Assembly: GCA_038210415.1 (NCBI GenBank)
Contig: JBBQWS010000008.1
Location: 18,536-82,535 of the forward strand
Direction of reading: 5' to 3'
Length of the DNA stretch: 64,000 bases
DNA from: JBBQWS01 sp038210415
GTDB taxonomy: Bacteria > Actinomycetota > Actinomycetes > Prado026
Position numbers and translations under genes: made by a program. The number at the start of each line of letters is the position of its first letter. Position 1 is the first letter of the stretch. Shown here piece after piece: positions 1 to 8,666 of the stretch. Below the pieces are notes generated by a model. That model was not told the origin of the DNA, made no database searches, and saw nothing but the letters and a program-made list of their open reading frames with translations.

Positions 1-474
1 GCCGAGGAGCTCCGCCGTCGGTTGACACCGTTCGGGGCCAACCTCACCCTCGTCGGGCGCAGCGCTCGCCCGGGTGTTCGGGTTGCCGCGGACCTGCCGG
101 TCCTGCTGCCTGAGCAGGACGCCGTCGTCGTGATGCTCCCGCTCGACGACCGCACCCGCGGACTCGTCGACGGGCCGTTCCTGGCGCAGCTGCGGGACGG
201 CTGCATTCTGGTCAACGCGGCCCGTGGTGCCATCGTCGACACGGCTGCCCTGCTGGCCGAGCTGCGGGCCGGCCGGCTGCGCGCAGCGCTCGACGTGACC
301 GACCCCGAGCCGCTGCCTGAGGACCACCCGCTCTGGCAGGCCCCCGGCCTGCTGATCACCCCCCACGTCGGTGGCTTCGCGCCAGCCCGCGCCGACCGGG
401 TCTGGCGGGTGGTCGAGCAGCAGCTGCGTGCCTACGTGGAGGGCCAGCGTCCCGACAACGTCGTGGACCGGTGA
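1..474 (+). CDS. D-isomer 2-hydroxyacid dehydrogenase, C-terminal part (5' end outside window)
   Basis: The frame is open from base 1, so the start lies upstream and only the last ~157 residues are seen. They are the end of an NAD-dependent D-2-hydroxyacid dehydrogenase: VNAARGAIVD carries the conserved substrate Arg, DVTDPEPLPEDHPLW the catalytic Glu, and ITPHVGG the catalytic His. The family reduces 2-keto acids or oxidises D-2-hydroxy acids in the cytoplasm. Phosphoglycerate dehydrogenase and glyoxylate/hydroxypyruvate reductase share these motifs, and the substrate cannot be read from this part. No ACT domain follows, which argues against a long-form SerA. Confidence 0.85.
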   Translation, partial: AEELRRRLTPFGANLTLVGRSARPGVRVAADLPVLLPEQDAVVVMLPLDDRTRGLVDGPFLAQLRDGCILVNAARGAIVDTAALLAELRAGRLRAALDVTDPEPLPEDHPLWQAPGLLITPHVGGFAPARADRVWRVVEQQLRAYVEGQRPDNVVDR

Positions 475-610
475 AGCGGCCGCAGGTTCCCCCCTTCGGC
501 CTATCCGCGCGCGTCATCGGAACTGCCGATGTTCTCCGTGAGCGCGGGGGGTCGCGTGACCGGTACCGATCCGGATCGTCCCCTGCAGTAGCACCATGGG
601 AGGGGATCGC

Positions 611-712
611 ATGACCAAGATGACAAAGAACCTCGTGGTCCGCGGCAGTGTCGCGGCCTCGAGCCTGATCGCACTGGTCGCCGTCGTCGGCGCCGGTGCC
701 AAGTGGTGGTGA
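611..712 (+). CDS. 33-residue membrane peptide, first of a tandem pair
   Basis: A short gene too small for most callers. ATG at 611 is preceded by a strong GGGAGGGG ribosome-binding site 5-6 bases upstream and followed by a TGA at 710-712. The peptide has a basic N-terminus (MTKMTKNLVVRGS), one hydrophobic helix (about residues 12-29) and a GAKWW end. It resembles the next peptide: both are 33 residues long and share the plan R-x(2-3)-S-x-A-(T/L)-x-A-VVGAG-x-KW. I do not recognise a family. A small single-pass membrane peptide is the safest description. The pair ends at a good terminator. Confidence 0.6.
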   Translation: MTKMTKNLVVRGSVAASSLIALVAVVGAGAKWW

Positions 713-716
713 CGAC

Positions 717-818
717 ATGGACGCTCTGAAGAACCGGATCGTCGCGCGCGCCATCATCAGCGCCGGCTCGATCGCCACACTGGCGGCCGTCGTAGGTGCC
801 GGCCGGAAGTGGCACTGA
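717..818 (+). CDS. 33-residue membrane peptide, second of a tandem pair
   Basis: ATG at 717 lies four bases after the stop of the first peptide, with GGTGGTGA as a possible coupled ribosome-binding site inside the end of that gene. The product (start MDALKNRIVARAI, end VVGAGRKWH) has the same length, basic start, single hydrophobic helix and GxGxKW-type end as its neighbour. They look like tandem duplicates that have diverged. Function is unknown. Possible roles for such peptides include membrane-protein accessory subunits or toxin-like peptides, but nothing here decides between them. Confidence 0.6.
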   Translation: MDALKNRIVARAIISAGSIATLAAVVGAGRKWH

Positions 819-830
819 CCGCAGCCTGAC

Positions 831-859
831 GGAGGGGTCGTGGACGCCACGGCCCCTCC
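831..859 (+). terminator. Hairpin terminator after the tandem peptides
   Basis: GGAGGGGTCGTGG (831-843) can pair with CCACGGCCCCTCC (847-859) across a three-base loop, with a single mismatch or G-T pair. It sits 12 bases after the second peptide stop and before the acr3 start. This suggests the peptide pair is its own transcription unit. No U-tract follows, as is usual in GC-rich actinobacteria. Confidence 0.7.
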
Positions 860-889
860 GCACGCGCTCGGGAGTGTGAGACTGGGGCT

Positions 890-1966
890 ATGACCGCGGA
901 GCTCAGCCAACCGGTGCTGAAGCGTCTATCCGCGCTCGACCGGTTCCTGCCGCTGTGGATCCTCGCCGCGATGGTGGCGGGGCTTCTGGCCGGGCGGCTG
1001 GTCCCGTCTGTGCAGAACGGCCTGGATGCGGTGCGGCTCGGCCAGACGTCGCTGCCGATCGCTCTGGGCCTGCTGATGATGATGTACCCGGTGCTGGCCA
1101 AGGTCCGCTACGAGGACATGGGGCACGTCACCCGCGATCGCCGACTGCTGTGGCTCTCGCTGCTGCTGAACTGGGTGATCGGGCCGCTGCTCATGTTCAC
1201 GCTGGCTTGGGTGTTCCTCGCCGGCTATCCGGAGTTCCGAACGGGACTCATCGTGATCGGACTGGCGCGCTGTATCGCGATGGTGCTGATCTGGAACGAC
1301 CTGGCCGGCGGCGACCGCGAGGCCGGCGCCCTGCTCGTCGCAGTCAACTCGGTGTTCCAGGTCCTGGCCTACGCCCTGCTGGGCACCTTCTACCTGAAGA
1401 TCCTTCCAGGTTGGCTGGGGCTCGACACTCAGGCGGTGCGCTTCTCCACCGTCGACATCACCAGGGCGGTGCTGGTCTTCCTCGGCATCCCCCTCACCGC
1501 GGGGTACCTCACCCGACGGATCGGTCTTCGTACCAAGGGTCGTGAGTGGTACGACAACATCTTCATCCCACGGATCAGCCCGTTCGCCCTCTACGGTCTG
1601 CTGTTCACCATCGTGGTGATGTTCGCCCTGCAGGGAGACGCGATCATCCGCGACCCGGCCACGGTCGCCCGCATAGCCCTGCCGCTGCTGACGTACTTCG
1701 CGATCATGTGGTTCGTCTCGTTCGGGCTCGGCACCAGGGTCGGGCTCGGCTACGAGAAGACGGCGACCATGGCCTTCACCGCTGCCGGCAACAACTTCGA
1801 GCTCGCGATCGCGGTGTCCATCGGGGTCTGGGGAGTCACGTCAGGGCAGGCACTCGCGGGGGTCGTCGGACCGCTGATCGAGGTCCCCGCCCTGGTCGTC
1901 CTCGTCTATGTGTCGCTCTGGCTGCGTGGGCGCCTGGCTTCGCAGGAAGGCTTGGCTCAGCGCTGA
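890..1966 (+). CDS. acr3: Acr3-type arsenite efflux permease
   Basis: A 358-residue polytopic membrane protein of the BART/Acr3 family, which exports arsenite using the proton gradient. About ten hydrophobic helices are visible. GLARCIAMVLIWNDLAGGD contains the conserved Cys of the fourth helix and FTAAGNNFELAIAV the conserved motif with the functional Glu. The length is normal for Acr3. No ArsR repressor or ArsC reductase is adjacent, so regulation is not visible. The 3' end overlaps the convergent apbE by 10 bases. Confidence 0.88.
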   Translation: MTAELSQPVLKRLSALDRFLPLWILAAMVAGLLAGRLVPSVQNGLDAVRLGQTSLPIALGLLMMMYPVLAKVRYEDMGHVTRDRRLLWLSLLLNWVIGPLLMFTLAWVFLAGYPEFRTGLIVIGLARCIAMVLIWNDLAGGDREAGALLVAVNSVFQVLAYALLGTFYLKILPGWLGLDTQAVRFSTVDITRAVLVFLGIPLTAGYLTRRIGLRTKGREWYDNIFIPRISPFALYGLLFTIVVMFALQGDAIIRDPATVARIALPLLTYFAIMWFVSFGLGTRVGLGYEKTATMAFTAAGNNFELAIAVSIGVWGVTSGQALAGVVGPLIEVPALVVLVYVSLWLRGRLASQEGLAQR

Positions 1967-2964
1967 GCAACGGGCCAGGCCCCGACGTACGTGACGTTGT
2001 CCTCGTCGTCGACGAGCCGGGCGTGCATTCCGTTCGCTGCGAGCCAGCCCGGCGCCGCGGTGCCCGCGATGATCGCTGCCGTCGACGCGGCGTTGGCCAG
2101 CGCGCAGCTCGAGGCGGTGACAGTGGCCGTGCGCCACGGGCCGGCAGCCGGGATGCCGGATCGCGGGTCGATGAGGTGGTGCACGGTGGAGCCGCCCCGA
2201 CGCCACCGGCGGGCTCCGGTGCTCGATGTGGCCAACCCGCCAGCATCCAGCGTGACCACCTGCGAAAGGCCGTCGTCGGATACCAGATCGAGACTGCTCC
2301 GGTCCGTGACCGTCACCGGCCAGCCGCTGACGGGTGCCACCCCCTCGACCCTGATGTCGCCGCCGAGGCTGACCAGCACGCCACAGCCGGTCGCGTCGGC
2401 CGCAGCGGCGGCGCAGAGGTCGGCCGCGAGCCCCTTCGCGGTGGCCCCGAGATCGACGAGCGTCCCAGCCGGGACCCGCACGCGGCCGGCCGCCTCGTCG
2501 AGCTCGATCTGCTCCCAGCCGGGCACCTGACCCACCCGGACCCGGAGCGCCGGCCCATCGGCGTCGACGGCCGCGAAGGTGCGGTCGTAGCCGTGGCGGA
2601 CCAGCGCGGTTCCGATCGTGGGATCGACCAGCCCCGTCGTCCACGCGGCGGCGTCGAGCGCTGTGCGTAGAGCCAGGGCGAACAGGTCCGACACCGGGAC
2701 CCAGGCGCCCTCTGCGGCGTTCAGCCCGGCCAGCTCGGAGTTGGGTCGGAATCGGCTCGCCGCCCGGTCGATCTGGGAGAGCACGTCGACCACCGCGGAG
2801 CGGGCATCGTCGAGGCGGGCCGGGTCGGTGACCACGAGCTGGGCGGTGGTGCCGAGGGCCGGCCAGTCGCAGGTGCCAAGGCCTGCGGCAGCCGCGAACC
2901 GCTCGTGCTCGCTGCGTCTCGACGGCGCGGAAGCCACAGTGCCAGCCGAAGCCACAGTGCCCAT
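1957..2964 (-). CDS. apbE: FAD:protein FMN transferase (ApbE)
   Basis: A 335-residue ApbE-family protein. The family covalently attaches FMN to threonine in target flavoproteins, using FAD and Mg2+, normally outside the membrane. Recognisable elements are DRAASRFRPNSEL, DPTIG, DLGATAKGLAAD, LVSLGGDIRVEG and HHLIDPRSG. There is no clear signal peptide: the N-terminus starts with a small repeat (ATVPAEATVP on the other strand). It starts two bases after the stop of the Thr-rich membrane protein upstream, so the two are probably co-translated. That neighbour lacks an obvious flavinylation motif, so the target protein may be elsewhere. Confidence 0.88.
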   Translation of the reverse strand: MGTVASAGTVASAPSRRSEHERFAAAAGLGTCDWPALGTTAQLVVTDPARLDDARSAVVDVLSQIDRAASRFRPNSELAGLNAAEGAWVPVSDLFALALRTALDAAAWTTGLVDPTIGTALVRHGYDRTFAAVDADGPALRVRVGQVPGWEQIELDEAAGRVRVPAGTLVDLGATAKGLAADLCAAAAADATGCGVLVSLGGDIRVEGVAPVSGWPVTVTDRSSLDLVSDDGLSQVVTLDAGGLATSSTGARRWRRGGSTVHHLIDPRSGIPAAGPWRTATVTASSCALANAASTAAIIAGTAAPGWLAANGMHARLVDDEDNVTYVGAWPVAQR

Positions 2965-2966
2965 GG

Positions 2967-3248
2967 TCAGCTGCCGCCACTGGTCGCGACACTGCCACCG
3001 GCGGTGCTGACCGATGGCGCAGTGCTGAGGCCGGACGTCGTCGTGCTGGTGGTCGACGCCTGGTCGTCGGCCGCCGTCTCGGTTGTGGTTGCTGTGGCGG
3101 TCGTGGTGGCTGCGGCGCTCATCAGCCCGACCGCCAGCGCCGCGGTGCCGACGAGAGCACCGACGCCGGCGACGGCGGTCAGCGTGCGTACCTGGCCGAT
3201 CCCGCGGTTGCGGCGTTCGATCGCGTCACTTCGGGTGTGTTCGTCCAT
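2967..3248 (-). CDS. Small membrane-anchored protein with Thr/Ser-rich tail
   Basis: A 93-residue protein with a charged cytoplasmic N-terminus (MDEHTRSDAIERRNRG), one transmembrane helix at about residues 23-46 (AVAGVGALVGTAALAVGLM) and a low-complexity tail of Thr, Ser, Ala and Gly. It lies directly upstream of apbE with a two-base gap. The tail has no S/T-G-A-T flavinylation motif, so it is not an evident ApbE substrate. No family is recognised. Compositional bias makes similarity searches weak, but the coupling to apbE supports a real gene. Confidence 0.6.
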   Translation of the reverse strand: MDEHTRSDAIERRNRGIGQVRTLTAVAGVGALVGTAALAVGLMSAAATTTATATTTETAADDQASTTSTTTSGLSTAPSVSTAGGSVATSGGS

Positions 3249-3370
3249 GGCTCGATGGTCGTCCGCCTTGCTGAGGGCGGCCTGAACGAGTCCCGAGAGC
3301 CGGCTGGGACATCAAGGTCGACCCCCAGGCAGCCGATGCTCCCGGGAGTCGGACGAGAGGGTCGTCAGCC

Positions 3371-4659
3371 GTGTCAGCGCACGCGCCGGTCCCCGCCGAG
3401 GGGGCCCCGGATCGACGACGGCCACCGATCGCGTGGTCGGCCGTGGTCCTACCAGGCCTGGCGCTGGTCGGTATCGCCGTCGCGCAGACCCTGACTCACC
3501 TCTCCGGGCTGCCCGTGGCGTTCTGGGTCATCGCGGCGCAGGCGGTGTTCTTCGAGTACCGCCCGATCCTCGCGACCCGCCAGCAGCCTGAGGGTGTGCT
3601 CCTCTCGACGGCGTTCCTGTTCGCGGTGCTGTTCCTGTGGGGATCTGGCCAGCCCTGTTGGTGATGGCGCTGGCGAACCTGTTGGCCGCCGTGCATGCGC
3701 GACACAGCACCCGCGACGCGCTGTTCACCGTCAGCATGCTTGCGTTGGGCTTCAGCAGTGCGTACGGCGTGATGGCTCTCGTCGGCGTCCGGCCCGGCAT
3801 CGGGCGTCCGTTGCCCGCGATCGTGCTTCTCGACCTGAGCTGGATGCTCGCGGCCTGGGCGACCCACTTCCTTGTCGTCCACCTGCTGGTGAACGACGGT
3901 GCATTGCTGCTCTTCGGCCGCAGGTACTGGGCCCACGTGCGCAAGGGCTTCGGCGACTCGTTCTGGTTCTACGTGATCTCCGACCTCGTCGTCGTGTGCC
4001 TCGCCCCGCTGGTGGTGGTGATCGCGCAGACGTCGGCGCCGCCCTTGCTCCTCCTTCTCATCTCGGGACCGTTCGCCGCCGTCTGGAAGGGGGCGGCCTT
4101 CTCGCGCAGCCAGGAGGCAGAGGCGTTGCACGACCAGCTCACCGGTCTGCCGAACCGGCGACTCTTCCTCGAGCGGTGCGCAACGATCCTCGACGAGTCG
4201 TGGACCGGCCGACGCTGCGCGCTGCTGCTCATCGACCTCGACGGCTTCAAGGAGGTCAACGACTCGCTGGGGCACCTTGCCGGCGACCGACTGCTGCGCG
4301 AGGTCGGTCACCGGGTCCGACAGGTCGTCGGCCCGACACAGGTGGCTGGCCGGCTCGGCGGCGACGAGTTCGCGATCTTCCTGCCCGAGGTGACCGACTC
4401 CGCAGACGGGGTCCGGCTCGACCAGCTTCTCCGGGAGGCGCTCGTCGTGCTGCTCGACCTCGACGGCGAGCGGCTGTGCGTCGACGGAAGCGTCGGCGTG
4501 GCCATGCATCCCGAGCACGGGGGAGACGTGGCGGAGCTGTTGCGCTGCGCAGACATCGCGATGTACGTCGCAAAGCGGGCCGGCTCTGGGGTCAGCGTCT
4601 ACTCGCCGGGGGCCGGGCCTTACGCGCACGGACACGGTCGGCCTAGAGCGGCTCTTTGA
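3371..4659 (+). pseudogene. Membrane GGDEF protein (diguanylate cyclase) split by a one-base frameshift
   Basis: The N-terminal part (GTG start at 3371) encodes hydrophobic helices up to FLFAVLFLWG and then runs into a stop at 3662. The reading continues one base over as IWPALLVMALANLL, and the rest stays open to 4659. Adding one G to the GGGG run at 3639-3642 restores a single ~429-residue protein with a multi-helix membrane sensor region and a C-terminal GGDEF domain. The cyclase domain looks intact: DQLTGLPNRRLF, LIDLDGFKEVNDSLGH and RLGGDEFAIFLPE. An RxxD inhibitory site is absent before GGDEF. Either the gene is broken, the base was missed in sequencing, or the G-run is used for slippage. 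Confidence 0.8.
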
Positions 4660-5785
4660 CCCAACGACCCCGCCGGAGCACGGCGCGAACCGCGAGCCGC
4701 TCGTCGAGCACCACGAGGTCGGCCGAGTAGCCCGCAGCGATCCGGCCGACCCGGTCCAGCCCGAGCGCCGTGGCCGGGTTGGCCGAGGTCGTCCGGACCG
4801 CGCGCACGAGGTCGTCCGGGCCGAACCTGCCCGACTGCGACGCAGCCCCGCGGAACAGCGCGTCCATCGTGGCGGTGCCGCCGGCCAGCACGTCGGTCCC
4901 CGTCACCCGAGCGGTGCCGTCCATGACGTCGACCGACACCGGGCCGAGCGGGTAGCGCCCGTCCGGCATCCCGCTGGCTGACATGGCGTCGGTGACCAGT
5001 GCGACGCGGTCGGGGCCGACGGTCTGCTCGACGAGCGCGACCACGGCCGGGTGAAGGTGCCTTCCGTCGGCGACGAGCTCGATCGTCACCCGAGGATCGG
5101 CGAGCAGTGCCGCGACGGGGCCGGGCCGTCGATGGTGCAGGGCCGGCATCGCGTTGAACAAGTGGGTGGCCACGGTGGCACCGGCCTCGATCGCCGCCAC
5201 CGTCGTGGCGTGGTCGGCGCCTGTGTGCCCGATCGCCGCGACCGCGCCCGCCCGCACCACCGCGGCCACGGCGTCCAGCCCGCCAGGCAGCTCCGGCGCC
5301 AGGGTGACCATGCGGACGGCACCGCGTCCGGCGTCGAGCAGCGCGGACAGCTCAGCGCCGACCGGCGGCCGGAGCAGTCGCGGGTCGTGGGCGCCGCAGT
5401 GGTTCCGGCTCAACCACGGCCCCTCGAGGTGGATTCCGGCGAGCTCGCCCGATTCGACGAGGCGAGCCAACCGTCCGACCGACGCGGCAAGCTCGTCGAG
5501 GGCCGCGGTGACCAGGCTTGCCATGGTGGTCGTCGTGCCGTGCTCGCGGTGGTGTCCTACGGCACGCATCACCTCGTCGTCGGACCCGTCGAACGAACCA
5601 CCACCACCGCCGTGGACGTGCAGGTCCACGAAACCGGGGACGACGATCGAGTCGGGCAGGTCGACGGGAGGGTCCCCGGACCCGCGGCCGCCGCCGACTG
5701 CGACAACTCGGGTCCCCTCGGTCTCGACCCAGCCGGGACTCAGGACCTCCGTGTCCGTGACGACGGTGCCGGCGCTGAGCAGCAT
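4643..5785 (-). CDS. nagA: N-acetylglucosamine-6-phosphate deacetylase (NagA)
   Basis: A 380-residue amidohydrolase that removes acetate from GlcNAc-6-phosphate in amino-sugar use and cell-wall recycling. Visible motifs are DLHVHGGGG (metal site), HLEGPWLSRNHCGAHDP, ATHLFNAMPALHHR and LVTDAMSASG (catalytic Asp). The ATG at 5785 is chosen because it overlaps the stop of the upstream small gene (ATGA). A GTG at 5809 would add eight residues. No nagB or PTS gene is nearby. The gene is convergent with, and overlaps by 17 bases, the GGDEF gene. Confidence 0.9.
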   Translation of the reverse strand: MLLSAGTVVTDTEVLSPGWVETEGTRVVAVGGGRGSGDPPVDLPDSIVVPGFVDLHVHGGGGGSFDGSDDEVMRAVGHHREHGTTTTMASLVTAALDELAASVGRLARLVESGELAGIHLEGPWLSRNHCGAHDPRLLRPPVGAELSALLDAGRGAVRMVTLAPELPGGLDAVAAVVRAGAVAAIGHTGADHATTVAAIEAGATVATHLFNAMPALHHRRPGPVAALLADPRVTIELVADGRHLHPAVVALVEQTVGPDRVALVTDAMSASGMPDGRYPLGPVSVDVMDGTARVTGTDVLAGGTATMDALFRGAASQSGRFGPDDLVRAVRTTSANPATALGLDRVGRIAAGYSADLVVLDERLAVRAVLRRGRWVKEPL

Positions 5786-6069
5786 CAGACCTGGCCGGGG
5801 TAGAAGCACAGTCGGGCCAACGGTTCCAGCAGCTCGGTCTCCTTGTACGACAGGTGCGACAGGCGTGACATCAGGACCTCGCTGAGCAGGTGGGTGGCCC
5901 GGTGCTCCTCCTCGAACGGGTCGCTCACCGGCGCGAGCCGCGAGTGGGTCCAGGTGTCGACGAACGCGGCGAGGGACGGAAGCTGCGCCAGCGTGACGAC
6001 ACCCTGCGGGTTGTCGGCGGACAACGTCAGGAACGACCCGTAGAGCAGGTCGTGCGGCGGGGCTGGCAT
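5785..6069 (-). CDS. Conserved-looking 94-residue protein coupled to nagA
   Basis: A short soluble acidic protein (MPAPPHDLLYGSFLTLS... ending ARLCFYPGQV) translated immediately before nagA with an ATGA overlap. Upstream in-frame codons run antisense into the reductase gene at 6215, so the ATG at 6069 is the sensible start. It has no membrane segment or recognised motif. The overlap with nagA suggests a shared transcript, but no function can be assigned. Confidence 0.5.
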   Translation of the reverse strand: MPAPPHDLLYGSFLTLSADNPQGVVTLAQLPSLAAFVDTWTHSRLAPVSDPFEEEHRATHLLSEVLMSRLSHLSYKETELLEPLARLCFYPGQV

Positions 6070-6214
6070 CGGCGGGATCCTGTCGGCTGGGTCGGCGGGT
6101 CGGCGGGTCGGTGGCGACTGGCCCCAGCCTAGGGACGAGCGGTCGGCCGTCACCGTGCTACGCGCACGGCGAACGAGGTGGTGCTCCGGTGCCGCCGGCT
6201 GGTCGACTACAGCC

Positions 6215-7216
6215 ATGGACCTTCTCGTGCTGGGTGGTACCGCCTGGTTGGGCCGAGAGATCGCGCAGCAGGCGGTCGAGCTCGGCCACTCCGTCACGTG
6301 TCTCGCCCGTGGCGAGAGTGGCAACGTCGCCCTCGGCTCCACCCTGGTGGCGGCCGACCGGGCGGCGGCCGGTGCGTACGACTCCGTGGGTGGCCGCGAC
6401 TGGGACGCCGTGATCGAGGTGTCCTGGCAGCCTGATTTCGTGCGGGGCGCACTGGCCGCGCTCTCGCGCAACGCCGCGCACTGGACGTACGTCTCGTCGG
6501 CCAGCGCGTACGCGTCGCACGGGACGTCGGGGGCGGACGAGTCGGCCGAGCTGCTCCCGGCGACGCACCGCGAGGTGGTGGACCGGGAGGTCTACGGCGA
6601 GGCAAAGGTGGCTTGCGAGCAGGCGTCGGCGAACGCTCTCGGCGACCGGTTGCTGGTCGCGCGGGCCGGGTTGATCGGTGGACCCGGTGACCACTCCGGG
6701 CGTTCGGGGGCCTGGGTCGCGCGGGCCGCGCGCGAACCCGATGCCCCGCTGCTCGTCCCGCGGACGCCCGACGTACCGACCCAGGCGATCGACGTACGCG
6801 ACCTCGCCGGCTGGATCCTGCGCTGCGCGACGTCGGGGGTCGCAGGGACCTTCAACGCCGTCGGTCCACTGGTGCCGTTCGGGGAGTGGGTGGCGTCGTC
6901 CCGCGAGGTCGGCGGGCACACCGGGCCCGTGGTCGAGGCCGACGCCGACTGGCTGCTGGCGCACGGCGTCGAGGAGTACATGGGCCACGAGTCGCTCGCG
7001 ATGTGGCTGGTCTCGCCGGGGTGGGAAGGGTGGTCGGCGCGCTCCGGCGCGGCGGCTGTTGCCGCCGGACTCACCCACCGGCCGCGGGTCGAGCTGCTCA
7101 CCGACGTGCTGCGGTGGGAGCGGGGCGAAGGTCTGGAGCGGCCCCGCGCGGCGGGGCTGAGCGCCGACCGGGAGCGCGAGCTGCTCGCCGCGCTGGCGGC
7201 GGAGGCGGGCGGGTAG
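6215..7216 (+). CDS. NAD(P)-dependent epimerase/reductase, extended SDR
   Basis: A 333-residue Rossmann protein starting MDLLVLGGTAWLGREIA, whose VLGGTAWLG is a variant of the GGxGxxG dinucleotide motif. YVSSASAYASHG and a downstream VYGEAKVACE give the S-Y-K catalytic set of extended short-chain dehydrogenases. The ATG at 6215 begins exactly at the Rossmann strand. Similar actinobacterial proteins are annotated only as epimerases or reductases. The C-terminal third is family-specific and does not reveal the substrate. The gene stands alone between the divergent nagA pair and the TauE-like gene. Confidence 0.75.
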   Translation: MDLLVLGGTAWLGREIAQQAVELGHSVTCLARGESGNVALGSTLVAADRAAAGAYDSVGGRDWDAVIEVSWQPDFVRGALAALSRNAAHWTYVSSASAYASHGTSGADESAELLPATHREVVDREVYGEAKVACEQASANALGDRLLVARAGLIGGPGDHSGRSGAWVARAAREPDAPLLVPRTPDVPTQAIDVRDLAGWILRCATSGVAGTFNAVGPLVPFGEWVASSREVGGHTGPVVEADADWLLAHGVEEYMGHESLAMWLVSPGWEGWSARSGAAAVAAGLTHRPRVELLTDVLRWERGEGLERPRAAGLSADRERELLAALAAEAGG

Positions 7217-7274
7217 GTTCGTCCCGCTCCCACTCCCACCGGGCACCATCGAGAACGCGAAAGGCTTACGTCTC

Positions 7275-8033
7275 TTGTCCTTGGCCGGGATCGGACTCGT
7301 GGGCTGGTTGCTGCTGGCTCTCGGTGCCCTGCTGATCGGCTTCTCGAAGACGGCGATCAACGGGGTCGCCATGATCAGCGTGGCCATCTTCGCCACGGTG
7401 CTCCCGGCCCGTCCGTCCGGCGGCGCGGTGCTCCTGCTCCTCCTGGTCGGCGACGCGGTCGCGGTGGTGGTGTACAGCAACCACGCGCACTGGCCGACCC
7501 TCGTGCGGCTGTGGCCGTCCGTGCTCGCCGGAGTCGTCGTCGGAGCCGTGTTCATCCACTTCACGGGCGACACCGCGGTTCGCCGGACGATGGGCGTGAT
7601 CCTGGTCGGCCTCGTCGCGCTGCAGCTGGTGAACCGGCGCGCGGCTGCGGGCGGCCCGCCGCCGGAGCCACCCGAGCCGGCCGGCCGGCTGCTCACGGCC
7701 GGCACCGGCACCCTGGCGGGATTCACCAGCATGGTGGCCAACGCCGGCGGAGCGGTGATGAACCTGTACCTGCTGCGGGCCCGGACCGGTGTGCTCACGT
7801 TCCTCGGCACCGGGGCGTGGTTCTTCGTGACGGTCAACCTCGCCAAGCTCCCGTTCACGATCGCGTTGGGTCTGGTGACCCGACCTACGCTGGTGCTGCT
7901 AGTGGTCCTCGCGCCTGCCGTCCTGCTCGGCACCTGGGCCGGCCGCATCGTCATCCCGCACGTGAGCGCAGAACGGTTCGAGCGCATCGTGCTCGCCTTC
8001 ACCGCCCTTTCCGCCCTGAACCTCCTGCGCTAG
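7275..8033 (+). CDS. TauE/SafE-family membrane permease
   Basis: A 252-residue membrane protein with about seven or eight helices and the two-repeat layout of the TauE/SafE (DUF81) family, whose members export sulfite, sulfoacetate or other organic anions. ALLIGFSKTAINGVAM near the N-terminus and TLAGFTSMVANAGGAVMNLYLL in the second half are the paired family signatures. The start is a TTG at 7275. No sulfur-metabolism gene is adjacent, so the substrate is unknown. A dispersed repeat copy begins 38 bases after the stop. Confidence 0.8.
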   Translation: MSLAGIGLVGWLLLALGALLIGFSKTAINGVAMISVAIFATVLPARPSGGAVLLLLLVGDAVAVVVYSNHAHWPTLVRLWPSVLAGVVVGAVFIHFTGDTAVRRTMGVILVGLVALQLVNRRAAAGGPPPEPPEPAGRLLTAGTGTLAGFTSMVANAGGAVMNLYLLRARTGVLTFLGTGAWFFVTVNLAKLPFTIALGLVTRPTLVLLVVLAPAVLLGTWAGRIVIPHVSAERFERIVLAFTALSALNLLR

Positions 8034-8070
8034 CCCTGCACGAGCCTGCCCTAGCCCTGCACTAGCCCCG

Positions 8071-8127
8071 CCCCCCTTTCGCCACAAGGGTCCCCTCATG
8101 CCAATAGGCCGCAGTTTCGTTGCACCC
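8071..8127 (+). repeat. Dispersed border repeat, copy A (inverted partner of copy B)
   Basis: One of eight copies in this window. The core is CGCCACAAGGGTCCC followed by CTCATGCCAATAGGCCG and then a GTTTCG/GCACCC tail. Copy A lies just after the TauE-like gene and faces copy B in inverted orientation about 540 bases away. The similarity between A and B covers about 57 bp, like terminal inverted repeats. The interval holds only a decayed methyltransferase. Confidence 0.85.
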
Positions 8128-8165
8128 ATCACGGCCAGCCGATCCCCCGTGGCCGCGCCACTGGG

Positions 8166-8637
8166 CACACGAGTGCGGCCGAGTACTGGGACGAGCAGGC
8201 AAACGGGTTCGACGTGCAGCCGGATCACGGACTGACGGACCTTGGGGTTCGCGCAGCCTGGGCGGCCCTGCTGATGCCGTTGCTGCCGCCCGCTGCTGCT
8301 GGCCCAGGCGGGACATCAGGTGTCGGGGCTGGACGTCGCGCATCGCACGATCGACCTCGCCCGGGCAACGTGCGCGAGCGCGGGGGTTGCCGGCCGACTT
8401 CGCCCTCGGCGACGCTGCGAGTCCGCCCTCGGTCGCTGGCACGGACTACTCGCCCCGGACGGTCGGCTCGTCCTCGGGCAAGCCCGCTGGTGGACCGGGG
8501 CCGGCATGACTGCCGCCGACGTCGTGCAACTGGTGCTGCGGCACCCGGCCTCGGCCGAGGTCGCGCTCCTGGACGACGAGTCGCGCTGGGCAGGTGCTGT
8601 TCAGGACGAGCGTTTCGTCGTGCCCAGTCGCCACTGA
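8166..8637 (+). pseudogene. Decayed SAM-dependent methyltransferase remnant
   Basis: Pieces of a class I methyltransferase can be read in shifting frames. AEYWDEQANGFDVQPDHGL is a typical N-terminus. LLLAQAGHQVSGLDVAHRT follows in another frame, then ADFALGDAASPPS, then RWHGLLAPDGRLVL and a C-terminal domain ending VPSRH. The glycine-rich SAM-binding loop and about 20 residues before the RWH motif are missing. At least two frame changes and two deletions rule out a working enzyme. It fills the interval between inverted repeat copies A and B, so it may be cargo that arrived with them or an old gene trapped between them. Confidence 0.7.
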
Positions 8638-8666
8638 GGTATCCGCTCCGCAGCGAGCCGCCCCGT

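Noticed and set aside
1841..2998. Long arginine-rich open frames antisense to or overlapping apbE
   Set aside because: Typical of high-GC shadow frames. Only the ApbE frame shows conserved motifs.
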